Source of the DNA: Phycisphaerae bacterium RAS2
GTDB lineage: Bacteria > Planctomycetota > Phycisphaerae > UBA1845 > UTPLA1
NCBI GenBank assembly: GCA_007753915.1
Contig: CP036352.1
Coordinates: 4,217,306 to 4,281,305 of the forward strand
DNA: 64,000 nucleotides
Direction of reading: 5' to 3'
The notes below the pieces were generated by a model that saw only the letters and a program-made list of their open reading frames with translations, did not search any database and had not been told where the DNA came from. Within the stretch, counting starts at the first letter, position 1; the number at the start of each line of letters is the position of its first letter. Shown in pieces: positions 52,978 to 61,783 of this stretch. Made by a program: the position numbers and the translations under genes.

Positions 52978-54999
52978 ATGCGGCGCATGAAACCGTGTGC
53001 GACGGAATCTGCCACGCCACCCGAACGGCGAACCAGTGGCGCGGCCATCCTCGCGCTGCTCGCCATCCTCGCGCTGGGCCTGTGGATCGAAGTCCGACGC
53101 ATTCCGGCCGTGTACGACGCGCAGCGCGTGCTGCCGGGCGACCCGGACGACATCATGCGCCTGTATCGCGTGCGGCAGATCGTCGGCGGCGCGCGGTCAT
53201 TCATCCGCCACGAGCCGCGAGTCAATTATCCGAGCGGAATCGAACTGCATTGGACCGCGCCGGCCGATTACTTGCTCGCCATCCCCACGGTCCTGCTCAA
53301 GCCGCTGATCCGGCATCCCGACCCGGTCGCCCTGGTGATGGTGTGGATCTCGCCGGCGATGGGCATCGCGTACCTCGTCTTGATGTTCGCGCTGGTCCGC
53401 GCGCTGGCGGCAAACAGCGCGGCGGCCGGCCTTCTTGCGGCGCTCGCGACCGCGGTCAGCCCGGCATTTCACCGCGCGTTTCAACTTGGTCACGCCGACC
53501 ACCAGTGCGCCTTGGAGTTGCTGGCCTTGCTCTCCGTCTATTTGTTGTTCGTGCGGCGCAGGGCCGCAGCGGCCGGTGCGGCGATCGGGCTAACGATCTG
53601 GATCGCGCCGCAGGCGATGGCCGCGTGGCTGGCGATCTTCGCGGGCCTGCTGGTCGACACCGCGCGCCGCCGCGCGTTCTCCTCCGCGGCGCTGGCGGTC
53701 GTCCTGTTGGGTTACCTCGTCGAGAACGCGCCGAATCACCTGGCGCGCCTGCATGTTGACAAGGTCAGCCTATTTCATGTCGCCCTCTTCGCGCTCGCGT
53801 GGCTCGCGCCGTCTACTTTGCGATCTACCTCCGCAACACCTTCACATGAACACCCGATTGAGCCTGGCCCGACCCGCGACGCATCCGCCGACACGTTGCT
53901 GTCCCGTTTTCTCTTCGCGGCCCTCGCCTTCGGGCTTGCCGCCTTGTTTGCCTGGTCGCCGAATCGCCTGTTCGAATTCGTGTCCCGCCCGGAGTTCTTC
54001 CGCTGGTCCGATGCGATCATTGAGTTGCAGCCGCTCATCCTCCACGCCGGCGGCGAATGGTCGTTCGCCAACCTTCACCGCCTGCTCGGCTTCGCGCCTT
54101 ATGCCCTGCCGTGCGCACTGATCTTCTTCCTCCGAGCGCGACACATCGACGTCGCCGCGCGCATCGCCCTCGCCCTGCTCGCCGTGGGTTTCGTCGCACT
54201 CTCCATCCTTCAGCGCCGCTGGATCGATCACGTCAACGTCGGCCTCGTCCCCGTCATCGTCCTCGGCGCAATCGAAGCCGTGCGACGGCTGACCCCGCCG
54301 CGATGGATCGCGCCGGCCACAGCAGCTCTTGCGGCAATCGTATTCTTTCCTTCCGCCCGCGGTGTTCTGACGGCGCCCTTTGCTGCGCCGCATCCGCATT
54401 TGCTTCGCACCGGCGCCGTCGCCGATCACATTCGTCGCTTCGAGGCCACGCAGCCTGCCGCCGGTGATCGCCGCGCCATCCTCGCCGAGGAGGGCGAAGG
54501 CCCGATGCTGCTGGACCGAACCGGTCTGCCCGTCGTCGCCGCGCCCTATCACCGTGCCCTGGACGGCATCATCGAAGCCGCGCGATTCTTCTCGGAGACC
54601 GATCCGGCCACCGCGCGCAAGCAACTCGACCGCCTCGGCGTGCGATACGTCGTCGTGCCGCTGCGACCCAGTGAGCAGCTTCTGAACATGGAGCACATCG
54701 CATACGGCGAGCCGCGTTCCTTCGACCCGCCCGACCGCCGATTCGACGCCGAAGGGAACATCGCGCAGACGCTGCACTTCCGCCCGCGTGTTGCACGGAC
54801 CATGGCTTATCGACTCGCCATGCTCGATCCGCCGCCAGAACTGGGTGTGCGCCTGCTCGCGCGAACCCGCGAAGGCGCCCCAACCCCCGACGGCTTGTCG
54901 GGACTCCTCTACGTCGTGGAGAATACGCTAGCCGCCGCTCAACCCGCGACCGCGCCGAGCAGCGGCCCCGGCGACGTACCAATCCGGATTCGCCCATGA
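52978..54999 (+). CDS. Large polytopic membrane protein of GT-C glycosyltransferase type
   Basis: A 673-residue protein. About twelve hydrophobic helices lie between residues 20 and 490, and a soluble domain covers the C-terminal 180 residues. The first loop contains VLPGDPDDIMRLYRVRQI, an acidic DD-type loop as in STT3/PglB-like oligosaccharyl transferases and other GT-C enzymes. NYPSGIELHWTAP is a second conserved-looking segment. It probably uses a lipid-linked sugar donor; this is inference. Its stop overlaps the ligA start by 4 bases (ATGA), although the functions look unrelated. Compare the protein at 15107. Confidence 0.62.
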   Translation: MRRMKPCATESATPPERRTSGAAILALLAILALGLWIEVRRIPAVYDAQRVLPGDPDDIMRLYRVRQIVGGARSFIRHEPRVNYPSGIELHWTAPADYLLAIPTVLLKPLIRHPDPVALVMVWISPAMGIAYLVLMFALVRALAANSAAAGLLAALATAVSPAFHRAFQLGHADHQCALELLALLSVYLLFVRRRAAAAGAAIGLTIWIAPQAMAAWLAIFAGLLVDTARRRAFSSAALAVVLLGYLVENAPNHLARLHVDKVSLFHVALFALAWLAPSTLRSTSATPSHEHPIEPGPTRDASADTLLSRFLFAALAFGLAALFAWSPNRLFEFVSRPEFFRWSDAIIELQPLILHAGGEWSFANLHRLLGFAPYALPCALIFFLRARHIDVAARIALALLAVGFVALSILQRRWIDHVNVGLVPVIVLGAIEAVRRLTPPRWIAPATAALAAIVFFPSARGVLTAPFAAPHPHLLRTGAVADHIRRFEATQPAAGDRRAILAEEGEGPMLLDRTGLPVVAAPYHRALDGIIEAARFFSETDPATARKQLDRLGVRYVVVPLRPSEQLLNMEHIAYGEPRSFDPPDRRFDAEGNIAQTLHFRPRVARTMAYRLAMLDPPPELGVRLLARTREGAPTPDGLSGLLYVVENTLAAAQPATAPSSGPGDVPIRIRP

Positions 55000-57245
55000 C
55001 GCCCGCGCAGGAAATCGCGAAGCTCCGCGACGAGATCAACGAACACGATTACCTGTATTACACCGCCGCTGCGCCGCGCATCAGCGACCGGGAGTATGAC
55101 AAGCTGTTCGCGCGGTTGAAGGAGCTAGAGGCCGCGCACCCGAATCTCGTCACGCCCGACTCGCCGACCCAGCGCGTCGGGGAGAAACTGCTCGCCGGGT
55201 TCAAGCACGTCACGCACGCCGTGCCGATGCTCTCGATCGACAACACCTACAACGAAGCGGAGCTGCGCGATTTTGACGGGCGCGTGTCGCGCGGCCTGGA
55301 CGGTGCGAAGTACGAATATCTCGTGGACCCCAAGATTGACGGCGTCTCTGCCACGCTGCGATACGAAGACGGTGCGCTGGTGCTGGCTGCCACGCGCGGC
55401 GACGGTAAATCCGGCGACGACATCACGGCGAACGTGAAGACCATCCGCGCGATTCCGCTGCGGCTACGGGGCAAAGGCTGGCCCCGCGTGCTGGAGGTGC
55501 GCGGCGAGGTCTATTGGCCGCGCAAAGCGTTCGACGCGTTCAACGCGCAGCGCATGAAGGAAGGCGAGGAGCCGTTCGCCAACCCACGCAACGCGACGAC
55601 CGGCGCGCTCAAGTCGCTCGATCCGCGCGAGACCGCCTCGCGTGGCCTTGCCTTCATTGCGCACGGGTTCGGCGAGATTGGCGGCGCGGAGTTTGACCGA
55701 GCCAGCGAGTTGTTCGCCGCGGTGAAAAAGTGGGGTTTGCCGGTCAGCCCGCATCAGACGCTTTGCAAGTCCATCGACGAAGTCGTGCGATTTGTGAACG
55801 ACTGGGAAACGCGCCGCCACAAACTCGAGTACGAGACCGACGGATTGGTGATCAAGATCGACCGGCTCGATCAGCGCGACGCACTCGGGGCGACCAGCCG
55901 CTTTCCCCGCTGGTGCATCGCGTACAAGTACGCCGCCGAGCAGGCCGAGAGCAAGCTGCTGAATGTCGATTTTCAGGTCGGCAAACTCGGCACGATCACG
56001 CCGCGGGCCGTCATGGAGCCGGTGCAACTTTCGGGCACGACCGTCCGCCATGCCAGCCTGCACAACTTCGACCAGGTCGCCCGGCTCGGCGCGGACCACG
56101 GCGGTCTGCACGTGGGCGATACCGTGCTGGTTGAGAAAGCCGGCGAGATCATCCCGCAGGTGATTCGCATCACAAAGCCCGGCAAGCCACGCGGCAGGCT
56201 CGTCGAGCCGCCGAACAAGTGCCCCGTCTGCAACGGCGACATCGAGAAGGACGAGGGCGGCGTTTACATCCGATGCATCAATCCGTCGTGCGACGCGCAG
56301 ATCAAGGAGCGGCTGAAGTTCTTCTGCGGCCGCGACCAGATGGACATCGAAGGCGTCGGCGAGGCGCTGGTCGAGCAACTCGTCGATCAGGACTGGGTGC
56401 ATTCCTACGCCGATCTGTACAAGATTGCGAACGAAGAGGCCGAGCGGCCGGGCAAATGGCGTGACAAACTCGCGGCGCTGACCTTCGAGCAGGAGCGTCG
56501 CACCGAAGAAGGTATAAAGAAGCAGACGGTGCAACTCGGAGAGAAGCGTGCAGACAAACTGCTTGAAGGCATTGAGCGCAGCAAGAAACAACCGCTTGCC
56601 CGCGTGCTTGCCGCACTCAACATCCGCCACGTCGGCAGCTCGACAGCCGAACTCCTCGCCGAACACTTCGGCAGCATGGATGCCCTCGCCGAAGCGGCGA
56701 CAACAACTCTCTCTCCCTCCAAGGGAGAGGGTCGGGGTGAGGGTCCGACGCCGAAACGCGCCAAGCGATCCTCCCAGCGCACCACCGCCCCATCGCTTTT
56801 CGGCGCAGACACCGACGACGATTCGCAAACCGCTCCGCCCGTCAAGTCGAAACCGCCCGCCGACCCCCTGCAGGAGATCGAGGGCATCGGCCCGGAAGTC
56901 GCCTCGACCATCCGGCACTTCTTCACCAGCGACGCCGGCCGCAAAACGTGGCAGGCCCTGCGCGACGCCGGGGCGAACATGACACAGCCGCGCCGCGCGA
57001 AGAGCGCCCACCAGCCACTCGCCGGCAAGACGCTTGTCGTCACCGGCACGCTGGAAGGCTACTCGCGCAGCGAGATTGAGAAGCTTATCAAAGACCTGGG
57101 CGGCAAAGTCGCGTCAAGCGTCAGCAAGAAGACGGATTACCTCGTCTGCGGCGAAGACGCGGGAAGCAAGCTGGACAAGGCGAAGGAACTGGGGGTCGAG
57201 GTACTGTCGGAATCCGATTTTAGGAAACGAGTCAGCACAGATTAA
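54996..57245 (+). CDS. ligA: NAD-dependent DNA ligase with an unusual insertion
   Basis: A 749-residue ligase sealing nicks in DNA. Residues 1-68 form the Ia domain. The adenylation lysine is K113 (DPKIDG). YETDGLVIKIDR is motif IV. The Cys4 zinc finger is CPVC ... CINPSC. A helix-hairpin-helix region and a C-terminal BRCT domain (LAGKTLVVTGTLEGYSR) follow. Length exceeds the usual ~670 residues. Residues 569-628 between helix-hairpin-helix units are low-complexity; the part 572-583 (LSPSKGEGRGEG) is encoded by a palindromic repeat. The start overlaps the upstream gene by 4 bases. Confidence 0.95.
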   Translation: MTPAQEIAKLRDEINEHDYLYYTAAAPRISDREYDKLFARLKELEAAHPNLVTPDSPTQRVGEKLLAGFKHVTHAVPMLSIDNTYNEAELRDFDGRVSRGLDGAKYEYLVDPKIDGVSATLRYEDGALVLAATRGDGKSGDDITANVKTIRAIPLRLRGKGWPRVLEVRGEVYWPRKAFDAFNAQRMKEGEEPFANPRNATTGALKSLDPRETASRGLAFIAHGFGEIGGAEFDRASELFAAVKKWGLPVSPHQTLCKSIDEVVRFVNDWETRRHKLEYETDGLVIKIDRLDQRDALGATSRFPRWCIAYKYAAEQAESKLLNVDFQVGKLGTITPRAVMEPVQLSGTTVRHASLHNFDQVARLGADHGGLHVGDTVLVEKAGEIIPQVIRITKPGKPRGRLVEPPNKCPVCNGDIEKDEGGVYIRCINPSCDAQIKERLKFFCGRDQMDIEGVGEALVEQLVDQDWVHSYADLYKIANEEAERPGKWRDKLAALTFEQERRTEEGIKKQTVQLGEKRADKLLEGIERSKKQPLARVLAALNIRHVGSSTAELLAEHFGSMDALAEAATTTLSPSKGEGRGEGPTPKRAKRSSQRTTAPSLFGADTDDDSQTAPPVKSKPPADPLQEIEGIGPEVASTIRHFFTSDAGRKTWQALRDAGANMTQPRRAKSAHQPLAGKTLVVTGTLEGYSRSEIEKLIKDLGGKVASSVSKKTDYLVCGEDAGSKLDKAKELGVEVLSESDFRKRVSTD
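56709..56744. repeat. REP-like palindromic element inside ligA
   Basis: CTCTCCCT (56711-56718) and AGGGAGAG (56722-56729) form a hairpin with a 3-base loop, followed by GGTCGGGGTGAGGGT. This resembles a short palindromic repeat family seen across many bacterial genomes. In the ligA frame it encodes LSPSKGEGRGEG. Confidence 0.7.
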
Positions 57246-57380
57246 AGCCCGCGCACACCGTTCTCGAGCATTCCCGGAATCGAGCTACCGCGCACACTGA
57301 AAGCGCCCCCCATCCTTCCCGTTTGTCTCCTTGTGGTGCAGTCAGTTCGAATCGTCTGGTTCATTCTGGAGACTTGATCC

Positions 57381-58067
57381 GTGCAATCACTTCTTGCGTT
57401 GCGGCGATTGAGATTTGCCTTCTTAGCGGCGGTTATTTCGTTGCCGGCCATCGGCTGCGGGCCGCGCCTCGACCTGAACGAGGGACAGGTCTCGACCCTC
57501 ACCATTTATCAGCGAGAGTGCCGCAAGGTGCCCGCTTCGAACGGAACCCTGACTCTCTCACTGGGCGACATCAGCGGTTCGCGCGTTCTCGTCACGCTCG
57601 CCGATCAGCGCGGCAAGCCGATCTTCGACCGGAAGGAGATGCGCGAAGGCGATCGACGCGTCATCGAACTGGATAAGAGGAAATATGTCGTCTGGCTGGA
57701 CCGACTGGTGAACCTTTTTGCGGGTCGCGACTACGCGCAATTCTCCTTCATGCGCGAGGACCAATGGCAGCCGGTGGCGATTCAGCGAATCATCGCGAGG
57801 ATCGAAGCCAGCGAGGACGTGTTCATCCGAAACGGGCAGGAATGCAGCGGCAAGGCCCTGGCGGTGCATATTCGCCAGAAACTCGCTTTCAAGGAGGGGG
57901 CAGATGTGACATTCGACCAGTTTGTCAAAGAAATCGCGAGCAAGTCTCTCACGACAGGCGAAGCCTATCGCGTCAAGACATCCGGCGGCAGAATGGTGAA
58001 GCTGGCGACTTGGTTGGGATGGGAATCGGAGAAAGAAACAACGACATCCGCGCCGGCTGACAGATAA
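57381..58067 (+). CDS. Lipoprotein with a DUF5329-like domain
   Basis: A 228-residue protein. The signal ends at the lipobox LPAIGC. The C-terminal half has SEDVFIRNGQECSGKALAVH, IRQKLAFKEGADVTFDQF and SKSLTTGEAYRVKTSGG, which match what I recall of DUF5329. The N-terminal half (residues 30-110) is beta-rich and unassigned. The start is GTG at 57381 after CTGGAGA. A terminator follows 15 bases after the stop. Confidence 0.65.
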   Translation: MQSLLALRRLRFAFLAAVISLPAIGCGPRLDLNEGQVSTLTIYQRECRKVPASNGTLTLSLGDISGSRVLVTLADQRGKPIFDRKEMREGDRRVIELDKRKYVVWLDRLVNLFAGRDYAQFSFMREDQWQPVAIQRIIARIEASEDVFIRNGQECSGKALAVHIRQKLAFKEGADVTFDQFVKEIASKSLTTGEAYRVKTSGGRMVKLATWLGWESEKETTTSAPADR

Positions 58068-58082
58068 TATGTCGCGCAAACA

Positions 58083-58112
58083 AAAGCCCGCGCCAAGCTT
58101 GGCACGGGCTTT
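58083..58112 (+). terminator. Terminator hairpin, CAAGCTTG-core palindrome
   Basis: Arms 58083-58097 and 58098-58112 start with AAAGCCCG and end GGGCTTT around a CCAAGCTTGG centre, with one mismatch (58091/58104). Only three T bases follow the stem, so termination strength is uncertain. The layout matches the pckA terminator. Confidence 0.6.
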
Positions 58113-58182
58113 ATGGAATGCACATACACCGCGCGACATACCGGATCGTGCGACAAACCAAATCGCGCGATCAATCAGAGAA

Positions 58183-58488
58183 TCACTTCACCTCAACATA
58201 CCGCGCCACGCTCTTCAGATCCCCGATCACATCCGTCGTCGCCAGGATCTTGCACGTGTCGCCGGTCTTCGGCTGGATCAGTCGCGGCGCCTTCGGCCGA
58301 ACCTCCCACAGACGCCCGCCGCGGCGGCGCTCGTCCAGACCATCGGCCAGCAGCTTCTTTCGCTTGCGGCGAAGCGGTTTATTCGCCGCGTCCTTCGCGA
58401 ACAGGCGCGACAGCGTCTTGGCCGCCTTCTCGCTGACGATGCTTCGCTTCACTTTCACACTGACCATGCTGCCGGGCGTGATGTCCAT
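58183..58488 (-). CDS. Hypothetical small basic protein
   Basis: A 101-residue protein with no family I recognise. It has a short N-terminal beta stretch (ITPGSMVSVKVKRSIV), a highly basic middle (KPLRRKRKKLL) and a C-terminal segment with KTGDTCKILATTDVIGDLK. The basic region could bind nucleic acid. The ATG at 58488 follows GGAG with 8 bases spacing; a TTG at 58506 is less likely. No membrane segment. It is co-directional with dedA upstream, 84 bases away. Confidence 0.55.
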   Translation of the reverse strand: MDITPGSMVSVKVKRSIVSEKAAKTLSRLFAKDAANKPLRRKRKKLLADGLDERRRGGRLWEVRPKAPRLIQPKTGDTCKILATTDVIGDLKSVARYVEVK

Positions 58489-58572
58489 CGGGTCCGTCTC
58501 CTTCAAAACCGGCCAAAAAGCCGAGCCGCGTATTGTACCCCCTCCCTCGTGGGCGTCAACGCCGGGGACGGC

Positions 58573-59319
58573 CTAAAGAATGTGGGTCGGCTCGGTTCGG
58601 CCAGCGGCGGATGAAGCGGGATGCACGGCCGGCGGGCCGGAGCCTTGCGGCGGGACCAATGGCGCGGAGGCGATCTTTCCTACCTCACCAGCTTCGCCTG
58701 CGACCGGCTCCGGCGCACCATTTCGTTTGCGCAGATTGTGGAAGTATTCCCAAAGGCCCCAGGCGATCAGCGCCACCACCAGCAGCCCAACGATGCAATA
58801 CGTCGCCGTGCGGGCGCTGCCGAGAATCTGCTCGATGTGACCGCTGAAACGCCAGCCGGCCCAGACCCAGACCGGCACCGAAATCAGCGCCGCAAATCCA
58901 TCGATCAGGAAGAACTTCCAGAACGGCACGCCGAAGACGCCGGCGGAAATAAACATCGCCGAACGCAGTCCCGGCATGAACCGCGCCGCGAACAGAATCT
59001 TCGACCCGTGGGCCGCGTACTTCTGCCTCGCCTTCTCCAGTAGCCACGGTTTCGCGAACCGCTTCACCCATTTGTGTTCGACGATGTGCACGCCGTACTT
59101 GCGGCCGAGGCGGAACATCAGCGAGTCGCCGACCATCACGCCCGCCAGCCCGGTCAGCATCATCAGGTACAGATTCGCCTTGCCGGTGTGCACCAGCCAG
59201 CCGGCCGCCACAAGCGGGATATCCTCGGGCAGCGGGATTCCCAGCCCGGCCGCCAGCAGCACGACGAACAGGCCGACGTAGCTGAATTTAGCCAAAAGTG
59301 TAAAAAATACCGAGTCCAC
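58573..59319 (-). CDS. DedA family membrane protein
   Basis: A 248-residue protein of the DedA/SNARE-associated family, thought to be lipid scramblases or transporters (undecaprenyl phosphate recycling in some members). Hallmarks are the acidic GIPLPEDIPLVAAGWL loop, GDSLMFRLGRKYG and the FAARFMPGLRSAMFISAG motif with its Arg/Pro/Gly residues. Five or six hydrophobic helices are visible. The last 45 residues are Pro/Ala-rich and low in complexity. The start is GTG with GGGAG upstream. Last gene of the parB operon. Confidence 0.88.
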   Translation of the reverse strand: MDSVFFTLLAKFSYVGLFVVLLAAGLGIPLPEDIPLVAAGWLVHTGKANLYLMMLTGLAGVMVGDSLMFRLGRKYGVHIVEHKWVKRFAKPWLLEKARQKYAAHGSKILFAARFMPGLRSAMFISAGVFGVPFWKFFLIDGFAALISVPVWVWAGWRFSGHIEQILGSARTATYCIVGLLVVALIAWGLWEYFHNLRKRNGAPEPVAGEAGEVGKIASAPLVPPQGSGPPAVHPASSAAGRTEPTHIL

Positions 59320-59334
59320 CCGCCGCTCCCGCGC

Positions 59335-60213
59335 TCACTCGCCCGCGCTGTCCGGCCCCCGCGCCTCACCCGCGAGATTGGCCTGACCGCCCTCGCCCGC
59401 ACCCTGCGCCGCCGGCGCGCTCGCGGGCATGATCGGCTCCGGCATCGCCATCGCCCGGGCGACCGCCTCGCGCACCCCTGCATCGGCATCCTCACCGAGC
59501 AGCTTCAACCACGACTCCCGATACGGCCCCCCCACCTCGTTCACGTACTTCACGAGCCATCGACGGCGATCCGTCGTCATCGACTCCAGTCGCTTTTCAA
59601 TCTCCACGCGTCCCGCCGCCCCTAACCGAAACAGCCCCGCGCACGCCGAATCCACCCCTGCGGGCACCGTCTCTCCCGAAGCCGAGCCCGCGACACACTG
59701 GCCCAGCAACTCCGCGGCACGCTCGGCCGGCTGCACTTTCGCCAGCGCGTCGACCGCCGCCCCCGCCACGACCTCGCGCCGATCGCCCCGCAACTCAAAC
59801 AACGCCGTTTCAATCTCGCGCCGATCCACAAACGCCTCACACAGCCGAATCACCGCGCAAAGCTGATCCTCCGATCGCGACGCCCGCAAAGCCCGGCGAA
59901 TCTCCGGCAGAACGAATTCCGCCACCTTCGGCTTCTCGTGCAGCTGCGCCGCCCGATCGGCCAGCTCCGCGTCGGTGCGATTCTCCAGCGACGTGATGAA
60001 TCCCTGCACGCGCGCGCGAATCTCGCGCCGCTCCTGAATCCGGAACCAGAGAAACGCCGCCGAGCCGACGATCGAAACCGTCAGCACGCAGGCCGACACG
60101 GCGACCAGGACACGCCCCCAGAAGCCCGCGACGTGTTCGGGCGGCTCCGCGGGCAGCCCCCCGCCTGTCGGCGCGCCGAGTTTAGCTGTTTGACTATATA
60201 TTGCGTCGCTCAT
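59335..60213 (-). CDS. Hypothetical membrane-anchored protein with HEAT-like helices
   Basis: A 292-residue protein with one transmembrane helix near the N-terminus (VLVAVSACVLTVSIVGSAAFLWF). About 220 helical residues with HEAT/armadillo-like periodicity follow, for example REVVAGAAVDALAKVQPAERAAELL and DADAGVREAVARAMA. The C-terminus is disordered and Ala/Gly-rich. It lies 13 bases after parB and 15 before dedA, so the three are one operon. A role linking the partition system to the membrane is only a guess. Confidence 0.55.
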   Translation of the reverse strand: MSDAIYSQTAKLGAPTGGGLPAEPPEHVAGFWGRVLVAVSACVLTVSIVGSAAFLWFRIQERREIRARVQGFITSLENRTDAELADRAAQLHEKPKVAEFVLPEIRRALRASRSEDQLCAVIRLCEAFVDRREIETALFELRGDRREVVAGAAVDALAKVQPAERAAELLGQCVAGSASGETVPAGVDSACAGLFRLGAAGRVEIEKRLESMTTDRRRWLVKYVNEVGGPYRESWLKLLGEDADAGVREAVARAMAMPEPIMPASAPAAQGAGEGGQANLAGEARGPDSAGE

Positions 60214-60226
60214 GCTTGCGTTGTTC

Positions 60227-61183
60227 TCACGCCGGCTCGTTCGACAAGCCCAGTCGCTGCGTGATGCGCTCGAAGTCGTCCAGACTGTAGTACTCTATCA
60301 CCAGCCTGCCCGTGTGCCGACGCCGGCCCTCGCGCACTTCCACGCGCGTGCCCAGCGCCTCGGTCAGGCGCCGCGCCGCATCCGCCGCCGCGGGCCGAAC
60401 CGACTCCGGCTCCTTCCGGCCCCCCTGCTTCGCCGCATCGACCAGCCGTCGAACCTCCGTCTCGACGCGGCGCACCGACCATCCCTCCTTCGCGGCCCGT
60501 TCGGCCAGCTCGACCTGCCTTCGCGGGTCAGACAACCCCAGGAGTGCGCGGGCGTGGCCCATATTTAGACTGTTGTCTTCAATTCGCTCCAGGACCGCCG
60601 GCGCCAGCGACAGCAGCCGAAGGTAATTGGTCACCGTCGCCCGGTCCTCCCCCATTTTTTCAGCAATTTGTTCGTGGGTCAGCCCGTTGCGATCCGCCAG
60701 GGCTTTGTACGCCCGTGCCCGTTCGACCGCGCCGAGATCGGCCCGCTGGATGTTCTCAATCAACGCCAACTCGAGCATCTCGGCGTCGCCGACCGCTCGA
60801 ATCACCGCGGGCATTTCCTTCAGACCGGCTTTTCGTGCCGCGCGAAGCCGACGCTCCCCTGCCACCAGCTCGAAACCTGATCCGCTTCGGCGAACAACGA
60901 TGGGCTGCAACGCGCCACGATCCTTCAATGACCTTGAGAGGCCCTCAATGGCCGCCTCGTCGAAGACCTTTCGTGGCTGCGACGGGTTGGTGCGAATCGA
61001 CTCCACGGGCACCATTTGCAACTGTTGGGCCGGCCTTGTGGCTAGAATTGGTGCCCCAGCCCCCGCCTTCTGTTCGGCTTGGGAATCGATTCCAACTGGC
61101 GATGGCGGGATGTTCTCGCGCTGAATGTCGGTCGAAATGAGTGACGACAGGCCCCTGCCGAGCCTTTTTGGTTGAGCGGACAT
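60227..61183 (-). CDS. parB: Chromosome partitioning protein ParB
   Basis: A 318-residue DNA-binding CTPase that loads onto parS and spreads. KRLGRGLSSLI near residues 6-16 is the N-terminal ParA-interaction motif. The CTP-binding box is GERRLRAA at 109-116, and ENIQR at 143-147 is box III. The helix-turn-helix is LTHEQIAEKMGEDRATVTNYLRLL. A C-terminal dimer domain follows. No parA is adjacent, although the ParA-contact motif is intact. It heads a minus-strand operon. Two parS sites lie 100-160 bases upstream of the start. Confidence 0.95.
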   Translation of the reverse strand: MSAQPKRLGRGLSSLISTDIQRENIPPSPVGIDSQAEQKAGAGAPILATRPAQQLQMVPVESIRTNPSQPRKVFDEAAIEGLSRSLKDRGALQPIVVRRSGSGFELVAGERRLRAARKAGLKEMPAVIRAVGDAEMLELALIENIQRADLGAVERARAYKALADRNGLTHEQIAEKMGEDRATVTNYLRLLSLAPAVLERIEDNSLNMGHARALLGLSDPRRQVELAERAAKEGWSVRRVETEVRRLVDAAKQGGRKEPESVRPAAADAARRLTEALGTRVEVREGRRRHTGRLVIEYYSLDDFERITQRLGLSNEPA

Positions 61184-61280
61184 GAGTGGATTCGCCTCCT
61201 TGCGCGAGAATTGATCGCTGTTGTGGGTGCGGCTGAACTTGGGAGAATCCTAGTGCATCAGCCCAACTGACGCAATCACA

Positions 61281-61296
61281 TGTTCCACGTGGAACG
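61281..61296. promoter_or_regulatory. parS site (variant)
   Basis: TGTTCCACGTGGAACG contains the perfect 14-base palindrome GTTCCACGTGGAAC. It matches the CACGTG-centred parS consensus (TGTTTCACGTGAAACA) with three differences. It lies 49 bases before the second site. Confidence 0.7.
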
Positions 61297-61329
61297 CTGG
61301 ACGCGACAGACCCAGGCAGCTGGCTGCAA

Positions 61330-61345
61330 TGTTCCACGTGAAACA
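61330..61345. promoter_or_regulatory. parS site
   Basis: TGTTCCACGTGAAACA matches the parS consensus with one difference, at a position that varies in known sites. It lies upstream of parB and indicates an origin-proximal position on the chromosome, since parS sites usually cluster near the origin. Confidence 0.88.
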
Positions 61346-61456
61346 TAATTCGGATATTCACTGTCGCCTTCTTGGTGCGGAGCGGCCGCCAGTAGTGCCG
61401 ATAACCAATTGAGACCATAGTCATCCGTTGCGGTATCAAATGGCTGGAGCCGGCCC

Positions 61457-61711
61457 ATGCGAAATCGATATCCCCTTCTCGCGCTCACCGCATCTTTATT
61501 GATTGCAACAGCTTGCAACGATCCAGCCTCTCAAAGGCGAATCAATCGCCGCTGGGAATCCGTTGGGGCCACCATCGCCGGCATGGAGAAACGCGAGCGG
61601 CAATCGCCGCAGCGGATCCGGGAGGCGGGGGAGACCCTGACCCACTGGCTCGACCAGGAAAGCGAGCGGTTCAACGAGCGCGTTAAAATCATCGGCGACT
61701 ACGCCTGGTAG
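61457..61711 (+). CDS. Small lipoprotein, hypothetical
   Basis: An 84-residue protein with a lipobox (LIATAC) and a short amphipathic helix rich in Glu and Arg (WESVGATIAGMEKRERQSPQ). No family recognised. TGGAG precedes the ATG. It is divergent from parB across the parS region. Confidence 0.6.
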   Translation: MRNRYPLLALTASLLIATACNDPASQRRINRRWESVGATIAGMEKRERQSPQRIREAGETLTHWLDQESERFNERVKIIGDYAW

Positions 61712-61783
61712 GGCGGCGGGGCGGCGGGGCGATCGGCTCGCGGCGCGCCGCACACAGACAATTGACTATTCTTTGGGGCGGCC

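Noticed and set aside
57340-57375. Possible tRNA T-arm (GTTCGAATC)
   Set aside because: No acceptor or anticodon stems could be paired around it.
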